A stretch of 6,490 nt of DNA from the NCBI GenBank assembly GCA_947455585.1, contig CANGOY010000110.1, positions 1 to 6,490 of the forward strand, in the 5' to 3' direction. A program made the position numbers and the translations under genes. This stretch comes from Comamonadaceae bacterium. GTDB taxonomy: Bacteria > Pseudomonadota > Gammaproteobacteria > Burkholderiales > Burkholderiaceae_C. Positions within the stretch are counted from its first letter, which is position 1. Each line of letters starts with the position of its first letter. The notes under the pieces are model-generated. The model worked only from the letters and a program-made list of their open reading frames with translations, made no database searches and was not told the origin of the DNA. Shown here piece after piece: positions 1 through 5,498 of this stretch.

Positions 1-782
1 ACACCGTGTGGCTGCGCCCGCAAGACATGCATTTGGGCAAAGGCGTGGCTGCCAGCGGCCCACTCGCCACCCGTTTGGGTTTGGGCGGCGTGCCTGTGGC
101 CGCCGAGACCATTGCCTTGCACACCATCTTTGCGCTCATGCGCAGTACCAAAGCGCGCGTGCACTTGTGCCGCATCTCCAGCGCCGAAGGTGTGGCGTTG
201 GTGCGTGCCGCCAAACAAGAAGGCTTGGCGGTGACGGCCGACGTGAGCATCAACTCCTTGCATCTGAGCGACCACGACATTGGCTACTTCGACAGCCGCG
301 CCCGTGTGACGCCTGTGTTGCGCCAACAGCGTGACCGCGATGCTTTGCGTGCCGCATTGGCCGACGGCACGCTAGACGCTTTGGTGTCCGACCACACGCC
401 CATCGACAACGATGGCAAGGCTTTGCCATTCGCCGAAGCCGAATCAGGCGCGACGGGCTTAGAGCTGTTGCTCAGCCTTTCACTCAAGTGGGCGCAAGAC
501 AGCAAGGTGAGCGTGTTGCGCGCGCTGGACGTGCTGACCGCACAGCCCGCCAAAGTGTTGGGCAACGTACAAGGACAAAGCACCAGCTTGGGCCAGTTGC
601 ATGTGGGCGGTGTGGCCGATATCGTGGTGTTTGACCCAACGGTTGACTGGCACGTCACACCTGATGCACTGCATAGCCAAGGTAAGCACACGCCGTTTGC
701 GTTTGACATGACAGGCATGTCTTTGCCCGCACGCGTCAAAGCCACCTTGGTGGCAGGCCGTGTGGCCTATCAAACTGTTTGA
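1..782 (+). CDS. pyrC': Dihydroorotase-like protein, probably non-catalytic PyrC' (PyrX); 5' end cut by window edge
   Basis: About 259 C-terminal residues of an amidohydrolase-fold dihydroorotase; the reading frame is open to the left edge, so the N-terminal third with the usual HxH metal motif is not visible. The family core is recognisable: a TRLGLGGVPVAAE stretch (98-136), a VTADVS strand (231-251), an RVTPVLR segment (303-323) and LDALVSDHTP (372-401). Family metal-binding positions are altered: the usual HxxHVS motif reads VHLCRIS (159-179), with Arg for the second His, and the usual TPHHL reads SINSL (246-260), lacking both His. The Asp of the SDH motif remains. Such loss is known in PyrC', the inactive dihydroorotase homologue that assembles with aspartate transcarbamoylase (PyrB) in Pseudomonas. 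I infer a structural role in pyrimidine synthesis, with pyrB probably just upstream, outside the window. It is followed by plsC with a one-base TGATG overlap. Family assignment is firm; the non-catalytic call is fairly confident. Confidence 0.82.
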   Translation, partial: TVWLRPQDMHLGKGVAASGPLATRLGLGGVPVAAETIALHTIFALMRSTKARVHLCRISSAEGVALVRAAKQEGLAVTADVSINSLHLSDHDIGYFDSRARVTPVLRQQRDRDALRAALADGTLDALVSDHTPIDNDGKALPFAEAESGATGLELLLSLSLKWAQDSKVSVLRALDVLTAQPAKVLGNVQGQSTSLGQLHVGGVADIVVFDPTVDWHVTPDALHSQGKHTPFAFDMTGMSLPARVKATLVAGRVAYQTV

Positions 783-1513
783 TGAAACACTGGCTTGCCA
801 TCGTTAAGTTTGTGCGCGTGCTTGGGTGCATCTTGGGTGCGTATTGGGATATCCGCATCAAGTTCCCCAAACTCAACGATGAGCAACAAGCTCGCTATGT
901 CGAGGTGTGGGCACGCGGCATGTTGGCCATCATCGGCATAGAAGTGCGCGTCAAAGGCCACCCGGCACAAGGGCCGGTGTTGATGGCAGCCAATCACATT
1001 TCGTGGCTCGATATTTTGGTGATGCACGCTGCTTGCCATTGCCGCTTTGTGGCCAAGTCTGAAATTCGCGCTTGGCCTGTGTTGGGCGCACTCACCACCG
1101 GTGGTGGTTCGCTGTATATCGAGCGCGGCTCGCGCAACGACGCCATGCGCGTGGTGCACCAAATGGCCGACGCCTTGCGCCAAGGTCAAGTGCTGGCCGT
1201 GTTCCCCGAAGGTCTCACAGGCGACGGCATCACGGTGCTGCCGTTTCATGCCAATTTGCTGCAAGCCGCCATTTCGGCAGAGGCACCCATTCAGCCCATT
1301 GCTTTGCAGTTCATCGATGCGCACACCCACGCCATCAGCCTTGCTCCGTGTTACCGCGATGATGACACCTTGATCAGCTCGCTCTGGCGCACCTTGTGCG
1401 CACCACCTTTGCTGGCGCAGGTGCACTATGGCGACAAGCAATACGCTGAGGGCCGCAACCGCCGCGAGTGGGCGCAAGACCTGCAAGCGACTGTTGCGCA
1501 TTTGTGTAAGTGA
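782..1513 (+). CDS. plsC: 1-acyl-sn-glycerol-3-phosphate acyltransferase (PlsC/LPLAT family)
   Basis: A 243-residue inner-membrane-associated acyltransferase that transfers a fatty acyl chain to lysophosphatidic acid to make phosphatidic acid for phospholipid synthesis. All four LPLAT motifs are visible: motif I NHISWLD (His72, Asp77, the HX4D catalytic pair), motif II YIERGSR (112-118), motif III FPEG (141-144) and motif IV APIQP (168-172). A hydrophobic N-terminal stretch (about 5-21) can anchor it to the membrane, and the length is normal for the family. The ATG at 782 is preferred over an in-frame TTG at 779 because it shares its A with the TGA stop of the upstream gene, a TGATG junction typical of translational coupling; no separate Shine-Dalgarno site is seen. 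A pyrimidine gene followed by plsC is a familiar Burkholderiales order. Exact acyl-acceptor preference cannot be read from sequence. Confidence 0.92.
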   Translation: MKHWLAIVKFVRVLGCILGAYWDIRIKFPKLNDEQQARYVEVWARGMLAIIGIEVRVKGHPAQGPVLMAANHISWLDILVMHAACHCRFVAKSEIRAWPVLGALTTGGGSLYIERGSRNDAMRVVHQMADALRQGQVLAVFPEGLTGDGITVLPFHANLLQAAISAEAPIQPIALQFIDAHTHAISLAPCYRDDDTLISSLWRTLCAPPLLAQVHYGDKQYAEGRNRREWAQDLQATVAHLCK

Positions 1514-1528
1514 TATCCTTTTTCAAAT

Positions 1529-2011
1529 ATGGCAACTAAAAAAAATAACCCATCGACCGTCAAGGCCAAGGCCGCAGCTAAACCAGCTGCAGCAAAAAAG
1601 CCAGCAACCAAAAAGATGACTGCGCAAGTAGTGAAGGCCTCTGCCAAAGCCTTGAAGGCTCAGGCCAAACCTGTCAAAGCACCTCGAAAATCAGCGAATG
1701 AAAATGCTGATTTGGATGTGATGTTTGACTTGGCCGCAGAAACCTTCCGCGTCATGTCAGCGCCCATGCGTTTGAAAATCATCAATTGCTTATGCACTGA
1801 AGAAAAAAATGTGGGGCAATTGCTGGATGAAATTGATACCACTCAACCCAATATGTCGCAGCATTTGAATACCTTGTTCAAGGCCAAAATTTTGGGTCGC
1901 CGCCGGGAAGGTGTGCAGATTTATTACCGCATCATCAACGAGCGCGTGGTCACACTCTGCCGAGCTGTCTGTACCCAAATCGCGATTGACAGCGATATTG
2001 CACACGCTTAA
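1529..2011 (+). CDS. ArsR-family winged-helix repressor with lysine/alanine-rich N-terminal tail
   Basis: A 160-residue protein in two parts. Residues 1-57 contain no acidic residue and are rich in Lys (15), Ala (about 16) and Pro (5), like histone-H1-type or AlgP-like DNA-binding tails. Residues about 62-160 are a complete ArsR/SmtB winged-helix domain: SAPMRLKIINCL (77-88), a recognition helix around TQPNMSQHLNTL (105-116) and the wing RRREGVQIYYRI (124-135). Four cysteines occur as two close pairs, Cys87/Cys89 in the second core helix and Cys144/Cys148 in the C-terminal helix. This general placement recalls the dithiol sulfur sensors BigR and SqrR, although the exact positions do not superpose. 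The gene lies 15 bases after plsC, has no clear Shine-Dalgarno site, and converges on a sulfide-oxidation operon, so I infer control of sulfur genes. A shorter product from ATG 1616 would drop half the tail but also lacks a convincing ribosome site. Family firm; ligand and targets inferred. Confidence 0.88.
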   Translation: MATKKNNPSTVKAKAAAKPAAAKKPATKKMTAQVVKASAKALKAQAKPVKAPRKSANENADLDVMFDLAAETFRVMSAPMRLKIINCLCTEEKNVGQLLDEIDTTQPNMSQHLNTLFKAKILGRRREGVQIYYRIINERVVTLCRAVCTQIAIDSDIAHA

Positions 2012-2019
2012 TCACCTGA

Positions 2020-2053
2020 CGAAAAAAGAAAAGGGCCGCATTAGCTGCCCTTT
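2020..2053 (-). terminator. Intrinsic terminator of the sulfur operon, between convergent genes
   Basis: The arms AAAGGGC (2030-2036) and GCCCTTT (2047-2053) pair perfectly; the stem extends inward by two more pairs after one mismatch, leaving a four-base loop (2040-2043). Read on the - strand the hairpin is followed by a TTTTCTTTTTTC tract, a classic Rho-independent signal 3' of the dsrE-like gene. On the + strand the trailing sequence is only TTTGTCTTGG, so termination of the arsR transcript here would be weaker. Confidence 0.8.
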
Positions 2054-2096
2054 GTCTTGGTGGCATCTCAGCCTTCATTCGCACCTTTGATTCGTA

Positions 2097-2528
2097 TCAG
2101 GGCTTGAGGTAAACGTAGCCCTCTTTGGCTTGTAAGCGCGCGACTTCAGCCACGCCAGAAGGTACGATTTTGGCGTCCATCGACACCTTGTTTGGGTCAA
2201 TGTTGCGTGAGGTCAGTGTGTTATTACACACGCGAAATTGCACGCCTTTACCCGACAGGTCAGATACCACGCCGCTGAACTCACGGCCTTTGTTGTCTTT
2301 GGCGCCATCCAACAAAAAGTCAATGCCCGGGCCATGTGTGACCACCACAATTTTGGCGCTTGGGTCAGCGCTCAAGTGGTTGCGCACATTGCCCAAGATT
2401 GCAGCAGCGGTGTCTACGCCGGTGTTGACGTGATAGACCACCTTGATGTCTTGCGCAAACGCACCTGCGCAGCTGATGGCCAACAAGAGTGTGGCAACGG
2501 TTTGAGAAAAGCGTTTAAAAATTGTCAT
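2097..2528 (-). CDS. Secreted DsrE-family sulfur-relay-like protein
   Basis: A 143-residue protein with an N-terminal signal peptide: positive start (MTIFKRF), hydrophobic core (about 11-22) and a predicted signal peptidase I site after AFA (23-25). The mature part has the small alpha/beta DsrE/DsrF fold pattern: IKVVYHVNTG (28-37), a KIVVVTHGPGIDFLL strand-loop (59-73) and the VQFRVCNNTL segment (96-105) with the single mature cysteine Cys101, where DsrE-type proteins carry their sulfur-accepting cysteine. Expected location is the periplasm. The ATG at 2528 is chosen because the signal peptide starts there; a longer frame to 2579 would overlap the fccB-like gene. It begins 8 bases after the stop of that gene, so the two are co-transcribed. 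I infer binding or transfer of sulfane sulfur produced by the sulfide dehydrogenase; no enzymatic activity has to follow from the fold. Confidence 0.85.
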   Translation of the reverse strand: MTIFKRFSQTVATLLLAISCAGAFAQDIKVVYHVNTGVDTAAAILGNVRNHLSADPSAKIVVVTHGPGIDFLLDGAKDNKGREFSGVVSDLSGKGVQFRVCNNTLTSRNIDPNKVSMDAKIVPSGVAEVARLQAKEGYVYLKP

Positions 2529-2536
2529 TGGTGTTC

Positions 2537-3823
2537 TCACTTCAAAGTGTCTGCCCAAATGTTTTGAGCCCAGTTCCACGCGTAAATGCCTTCGAGCTCA
2601 TTTGGTGCGCTTGACACACCACCTGAACCAGGCACGGTTTTGTAGGTTTTCTCTTGTGCATCGTATTGATGGATGGACGCGACGTGCACCACCAATTTGT
2701 CGTTCACAAAGCTGTAGCAAGTATTGCTCAAAAACGGGGCAGGGTTAACCGGCATATCTGACAGTTGCGCCACGATGGCCGCTGCTGTGACCTTGCCATG
2801 CGAGTTGGCCATGTGGCCCGACTTGGGCATGAGGGGGGCAACCATGATCGAGTCACCAATCACGTGAATGTCCTTGGCTTGTGTGGACTCAAAGGTTTTG
2901 TACTGCACACCGCACCAACGTGCGTTAACGTTGGCCAAGTTCGATTGCACGGCAATGCCACCGGCACGCATGGCAGGCAAGACATTGAGCACATTGGCTT
3001 TGACATCGTTTTGCACATCAAACTTCAAGGTGTTCGTCTTGGCATCCACCGCCACCACCTTGTGCTGAGGCATGTATTCCAAGATGCCCTTGTAGTTGTC
3101 GGCCCAAAACTTTTTAAACAGTGGGCCTTTGGAGGTCACGTCTTGGTTGGCATCCAAGATAAGCACCTTTGACTTGGGTTTGTGTTGCTTAAAGTAATGC
3201 GCCACTTGGCTGGCTCGTTCGTACGGTCCAGGAGGGCAGCGGTAGGGTGCTTCGGGAATGGTGATGGCGAACACGCCGCCATCGTCCATCGCTTCGAGTT
3301 GCTTGCGCAGGGCCAAAGTTTCTGGGCCGCCTTTCCACGCTTGCAAAATTTGGCCAGAGGCGTTGGCTTCTTTCAAGCCTTCAATGGTGTTGAACATCAG
3401 GTCAACACCCGGCGACATGACGAGCTTGTCGTACCGAATGGTGGGGCCACTGGCCAAGGTGACGGTTTTCTTGATAGGGTCTACGCTGGCGACGTAGTCG
3501 CGCACGACGTTGACGCCGTGTTTGCCCGACAGCTGGTCATAAGGGGTGGTGATGTCAGCCATGGTCTTGCTGCCACCAATCACCAAGTTGGAGATTGGGC
3601 AAGACACGAACTCACCATTGGGCTCAATGAGCGTGACGTCAATCTTGTAGTCTGACAACATGCGCACGTACTTGGCTGCCGTAGCACCACCGTAGCCGCC
3701 GCCCACCACTACCACGCGTGCTTTTTCGGGCACGCGACCCACCGATGCACAACCCACCATGCTGCCTAAAGCACCAAAAGAACCCAGCGCCATAGAAGCT
3801 TGAACAAAACTGCGACGTTTCAT
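2537..3823 (-). CDS. fccB: Flavocytochrome c sulfide dehydrogenase, flavoprotein subunit
   Basis: A 428-residue FAD enzyme that oxidises sulfide in the periplasm and passes electrons to a partner cytochrome c. The N-terminus is a twin-arginine signal (RRSFVQ, 3-8) with a hydrophobic stretch to about residue 24, followed by Cys25. The Rossmann FAD motif VVVVGGGYGG spans 37-46. Cys75 in EFVSCPISN matches the cysteine that binds FAD covalently in Allochromatium vinosum FccB; Cys196 in PYRCPPGPYERA and Cys369 in NTCYS match its redox-active cysteine pair. VIGDSIMVAPLMPKSG (321-336) is the second flavin-contact region, and the FCSD C-terminal domain fills about 355-428. The start at 3823 is supported by AAGGA eight bases upstream on the - strand and by the Tat signal; an in-frame ATG at 3886 would run into the cytochrome gene. 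It lies 13 bases after the cytochrome gene and 8 before the dsrE-like gene. Confidence 0.95.
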   Translation of the reverse strand: MKRRSFVQASMALGSFGALGSMVGCASVGRVPEKARVVVVGGGYGGATAAKYVRMLSDYKIDVTLIEPNGEFVSCPISNLVIGGSKTMADITTPYDQLSGKHGVNVVRDYVASVDPIKKTVTLASGPTIRYDKLVMSPGVDLMFNTIEGLKEANASGQILQAWKGGPETLALRKQLEAMDDGGVFAITIPEAPYRCPPGPYERASQVAHYFKQHKPKSKVLILDANQDVTSKGPLFKKFWADNYKGILEYMPQHKVVAVDAKTNTLKFDVQNDVKANVLNVLPAMRAGGIAVQSNLANVNARWCGVQYKTFESTQAKDIHVIGDSIMVAPLMPKSGHMANSHGKVTAAAIVAQLSDMPVNPAPFLSNTCYSFVNDKLVVHVASIHQYDAQEKTYKTVPGSGGVSSAPNELEGIYAWNWAQNIWADTLK

Positions 3824-3836
3824 GATGAATCCTTGA

Positions 3837-4172
3837 TTAGCGCTTGGTCGTGGCGTAGTAGCTAGAGATGGTGTCGACTTGTGCATCGGTCAGACCCTTG
3901 GAAATTTGGTGCATCACCGTAGCAGGTCGGCTGCCGTCTTTGAATGCTTTGAGTTGCAACACCATGTAGTTCTTGGGCATGCCCACCAACGAGGGAATGG
4001 CTGAGCCCTCAGTCGTGCGACCGTCTGTGCCATGGCAGTTGGCGCACATGGCAGCTGTGGCACGGTTGTGCAATGTTGTGACTTTGTCTTGTGCGTGCGT
4101 TGCGGCGTTGAAACTTAGCGCCAAAGCCGAGATAGTCAGCAGGCGTATCAATTGGGGAGATGTTGTTTTCAT
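3837..4172 (-). CDS. fccA: Monohaem class I cytochrome c, FccA-like electron acceptor of the sulfide dehydrogenase
   Basis: A 111-residue exported cytochrome. The signal peptide covers about 1-27, with a cleavage motif THA before QDK. One haem-binding CANCH motif (43-47) is present, and Met88 in ATVMHQISKGL is the likely sixth ligand; Met65 is a less likely alternative. The sequence around the Met closely follows single-domain cytochromes of the FccA/c4-like group that accompany FccB. It is about half the length of the dihaem FccA of Allochromatium vinosum, so this complex would carry one haem in this subunit. The start at 4172 has GAGG five bases upstream on the - strand and gives a normal signal peptide; an in-frame ATG at 4193 lacks a ribosome site. 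It is the first gene of the fccA-fccB-dsrE operon. The symbol is given by context; the cytochrome family call is firm. Confidence 0.88.
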   Translation of the reverse strand: MKTTSPQLIRLLTISALALSFNAATHAQDKVTTLHNRATAAMCANCHGTDGRTTEGSAIPSLVGMPKNYMVLQLKAFKDGSRPATVMHQISKGLTDAQVDTISSYYATTKR

Positions 4173-4230
4173 CAAGACCTCGTTGGGCAGCATAAATAAA
4201 TCAGTGATCGGTAATATATCCAGAAGTGCA

Positions 4231-4266
4231 AAACGCCATCACGGGGTTAACCCAGTGATGGCGTTT
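4231..4266 (-). terminator. 36-bp near-perfect palindrome between yeeE and fccA; probable terminator or attenuator
   Basis: Arms AAACGCCATCAC (4231-4242) and GTGATGGCGTTT (4255-4266) are exact inverted copies, and the centre GGGTTAACCC (4244-4253) is also palindromic, leaving one G/A mismatch pair (4243/4254) in 36 bases. On the - strand the hairpin ends in TTTT and then GCAC, a short U tract; on the + strand it ends in TTTG. It lies 50 bases after the yeeE stop, so it could end or reduce transcription from yeeE into fccA. A protein-binding palindrome or a dispersed repeat is also possible. Confidence 0.6.
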
Positions 4267-4316
4267 GTCGTTGCGTTGAAAACTATAACGTAAGAAACTT
4301 AACCAATAGATTGACC

Positions 4317-5393
4317 TCAGGGCTGCATCAAGGTTGGCGCACTGACGGGCGGTGGATCTATCCAGCGGTCGACTAAGCCTGCGCCTAGCCACATGCCAAC
4401 GAGTGCGGTCCAAGCTGTAAGCGCGAAGATGGCGCCGCCTGTCACACCCGCACCCACCGCGCAGCCACCAGCCAGCATGGCACCAAAACCCATGAAAATG
4501 GCGCCCACAATATAGCGGCGCATGGCATAGCCATCTTTGAATCCTTCGAGTTTGAGTTCTTTGCCCATCCAGGCAGCAAAAAACGACCCCAAGAACACAC
4601 CGGGCAACAAACCAAAGTCAAAACCAATTACGGGTGGATTAGGGGCCAGCACACGCATCAGCCATTCGGCAGACGGGCCACTGAAGGTGATGCCTTGGAC
4701 GTGTACTACCTCGAAAGACGCTTTCGAAACACTGTACGAAAACCACCAGGCCAGAGCCACGCTCAAGCCTGTGCCAATGCCTCCCACCCACATCCATGCA
4801 CGTTGTGTGGTGCGAGTGGTGAAGTACAGTGCAGCTAATAACCAGATGCCGCCCACCATGAGTCCTGTGGTGTGACTCAAGCCCAAAATAGCCAGCAGGT
4901 CACGGCTGGCCCCGCCTTCAACAGTCCACCAGCTGGTGATTTCTTGGCGCAAGGGAGAGAGCGCCCCCGACAAAGACGATTGCGCGGTGACGGCAAAAAC
5001 CAAACCTGACAACAAAGCACGTAAGTTGCCGTTGGCCGACAAGATCAGCAAACGACTCGCACAGCCGCGCGTCATGACCATCCCCGCGCCAAACAACAAA
5101 CCGCCGATGAGTGCCCCTGACAAGCTGCCGCGTGTTGCCAACTGGCGCGCTGTACTGACATCGAGGGCGCCTAAAACAATCAAACTCTGAATGGCGATGA
5201 CTGCGGCTGAAAACGTGAGTAACCACACAGACAGCTTTTCACCGAAGTGACGGTGCCAAAACTCGATCACAGCGGCGCGCAAACAAAACTTAGATCGTTG
5301 TGCAAAAAAACCAAACAACAAGCCGATGGTCAATCCCCCAACGGCTAAGACATAAGGCTCGCCATAGGTTTCGTTGAGTACGGTGATATTCAT
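4317..5393 (-). CDS. YeeE/YedE-family inner-membrane transporter, thiosulfate uptake (TsuA) type
   Basis: A 358-residue integral membrane protein with about nine or more hydrophobic segments (for example 14-30, 57-76, 93-107, 127-137, 177-191, 202-217, 257-275, 296-318, 320-340). It contains both halves of the YeeE/YedE fold. Three conserved cysteines are visible: Cys37 in RSKFCLRAA, Cys111 in TRGCASRLL and Cys311 in AGGCAVGAG. They correspond to the three cysteines lining the pathway in the thiosulfate transporter YeeE of Spirochaeta thermophila. Transport of thiosulfate or a related sulfur species is therefore likely, but the substrate is inferred. No TusA-like partner gene (TsuB) follows within the window. 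The ATG at 5393 has no evident Shine-Dalgarno sequence; a stop codon lies shortly upstream in frame and no better start exists. It is transcribed away from the metallo-hydrolase gene and precedes the fcc operon by 144 bases. Confidence 0.88.
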   Translation of the reverse strand: MNITVLNETYGEPYVLAVGGLTIGLLFGFFAQRSKFCLRAAVIEFWHRHFGEKLSVWLLTFSAAVIAIQSLIVLGALDVSTARQLATRGSLSGALIGGLLFGAGMVMTRGCASRLLILSANGNLRALLSGLVFAVTAQSSLSGALSPLRQEITSWWTVEGGASRDLLAILGLSHTTGLMVGGIWLLAALYFTTRTTQRAWMWVGGIGTGLSVALAWWFSYSVSKASFEVVHVQGITFSGPSAEWLMRVLAPNPPVIGFDFGLLPGVFLGSFFAAWMGKELKLEGFKDGYAMRRYIVGAIFMGFGAMLAGGCAVGAGVTGGAIFALTAWTALVGMWLGAGLVDRWIDPPPVSAPTLMQP

Positions 5394-5417
5394 ATTATTT
5401 AGTCTACGCTTATATTT

Positions 5418-5433
5418 GCACTATGCTAAGTGC
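5418..5433. promoter_or_regulatory. Small dyad GCACT-N6-AGTGC over the divergent -10 region; candidate operator
   Basis: GCACT (5418-5422) and AGTGC (5429-5433) form an exact 5-bp inverted repeat with a 6-bp spacer. The spacer contains ATGCTA, which read on the - strand is the proposed yeeE -10 (TAGCAT); the overlapping TATGCT (5422-5427) could be a -10 for the + strand gene. A repressor bound here would block both directions. The local ArsR-family protein is a candidate binder, but this is inference from position only, and 5-bp arms can occur by chance. Confidence 0.35.
5423..5428 (-). promoter_or_regulatory. Proposed -10 element of the yeeE promoter
   Basis: On the - strand this reads TAGCAT, four of six matches to TATAAT. 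It lies 22 bases from the FNR-like box, the spacing of class II FNR/CRP-family promoters. It predicts transcription starting at an A near 5416 and a 23-base, AT-rich leader before the ATG at 5393. No good -35 is present, as expected for an activator-dependent promoter. Confidence 0.5.
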
Positions 5434-5450
5434 TGTCGTTTGCGTGTGGT

Positions 5451-5464
5451 TTGATGTAGGTCAA
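5451..5464 (-). promoter_or_regulatory. FNR/Anr-type binding box upstream of yeeE
   Basis: The + strand reads TTGAT-GTAG-GTCAA, nine of ten matches to the FNR/Anr consensus TTGAT-N4-ATCAA. Its centre (5457.5) falls at -41.5 relative to the start predicted from the - strand -10, the standard place for class II activation. For the + strand hydrolase gene the box would lie too close to the start codon to activate, so there it might repress or do nothing. Low-oxygen control of yeeE by an FNR-family protein is predicted. Confidence 0.62.
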
Positions 5465-5485
5465 GCGTTCAAAGCACGCACGCCT

Positions 5486-5491
5486 AAGGAG
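5486..5491 (+). promoter_or_regulatory. Strong ribosome binding site that fixes a TTG start
   Basis: AAGGAG lies 7 bases before the TTG at 5499. This and the signal peptide that follows identify TTG as the start of the metallo-hydrolase gene; no ATG is available near it in frame. Confidence 0.8.
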
Positions 5492-5498
5492 AAATAAT

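Noticed and set aside
1093..1106. Perfect 14-bp palindrome CACCACCGGTGGTG
   Set aside because: It lies in the middle of plsC and is explained by the Thr-Thr-Gly-Gly codons of a conserved stretch; no nearby gene boundary would use it.
1423..1431. TGCACTATG in plsC, the same nine bases as part of the yeeE dyad region
   Set aside because: It codes for the end of PlsC, lacks the second dyad arm, and a nine-base match in 6.5 kb is weak evidence for an operator.
770..1501. Long open frame of 243 codons antisense to plsC
   Set aside because: The product has low-complexity His/Arg/Ala-rich composition with no family pattern, while the + strand carries all four acyltransferase motifs.
3182..3655. 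Open frame of 157 codons antisense to fccB
   Set aside because: Shadow of a strongly conserved flavoprotein; no ribosome site and no recognisable motif.
4200..4208. ATCAGTGAT odd palindrome upstream of fccA
   Set aside because: Four-base arms only; not distinguishable from chance.
4225..4229. AGTGC half-site upstream of fccA resembling the dyad near yeeE
   Set aside because: No paired GCACT at the expected distance; five bases recur by chance.
4201..4413. Open frame on the - strand across the yeeE 3' end and the palindrome, and a matching + strand frame (3973-4293)
   Set aside because: Both contain a similar NPVMAF stretch only because the palindrome reads alike on both strands; they overlap real genes and have no start signals.
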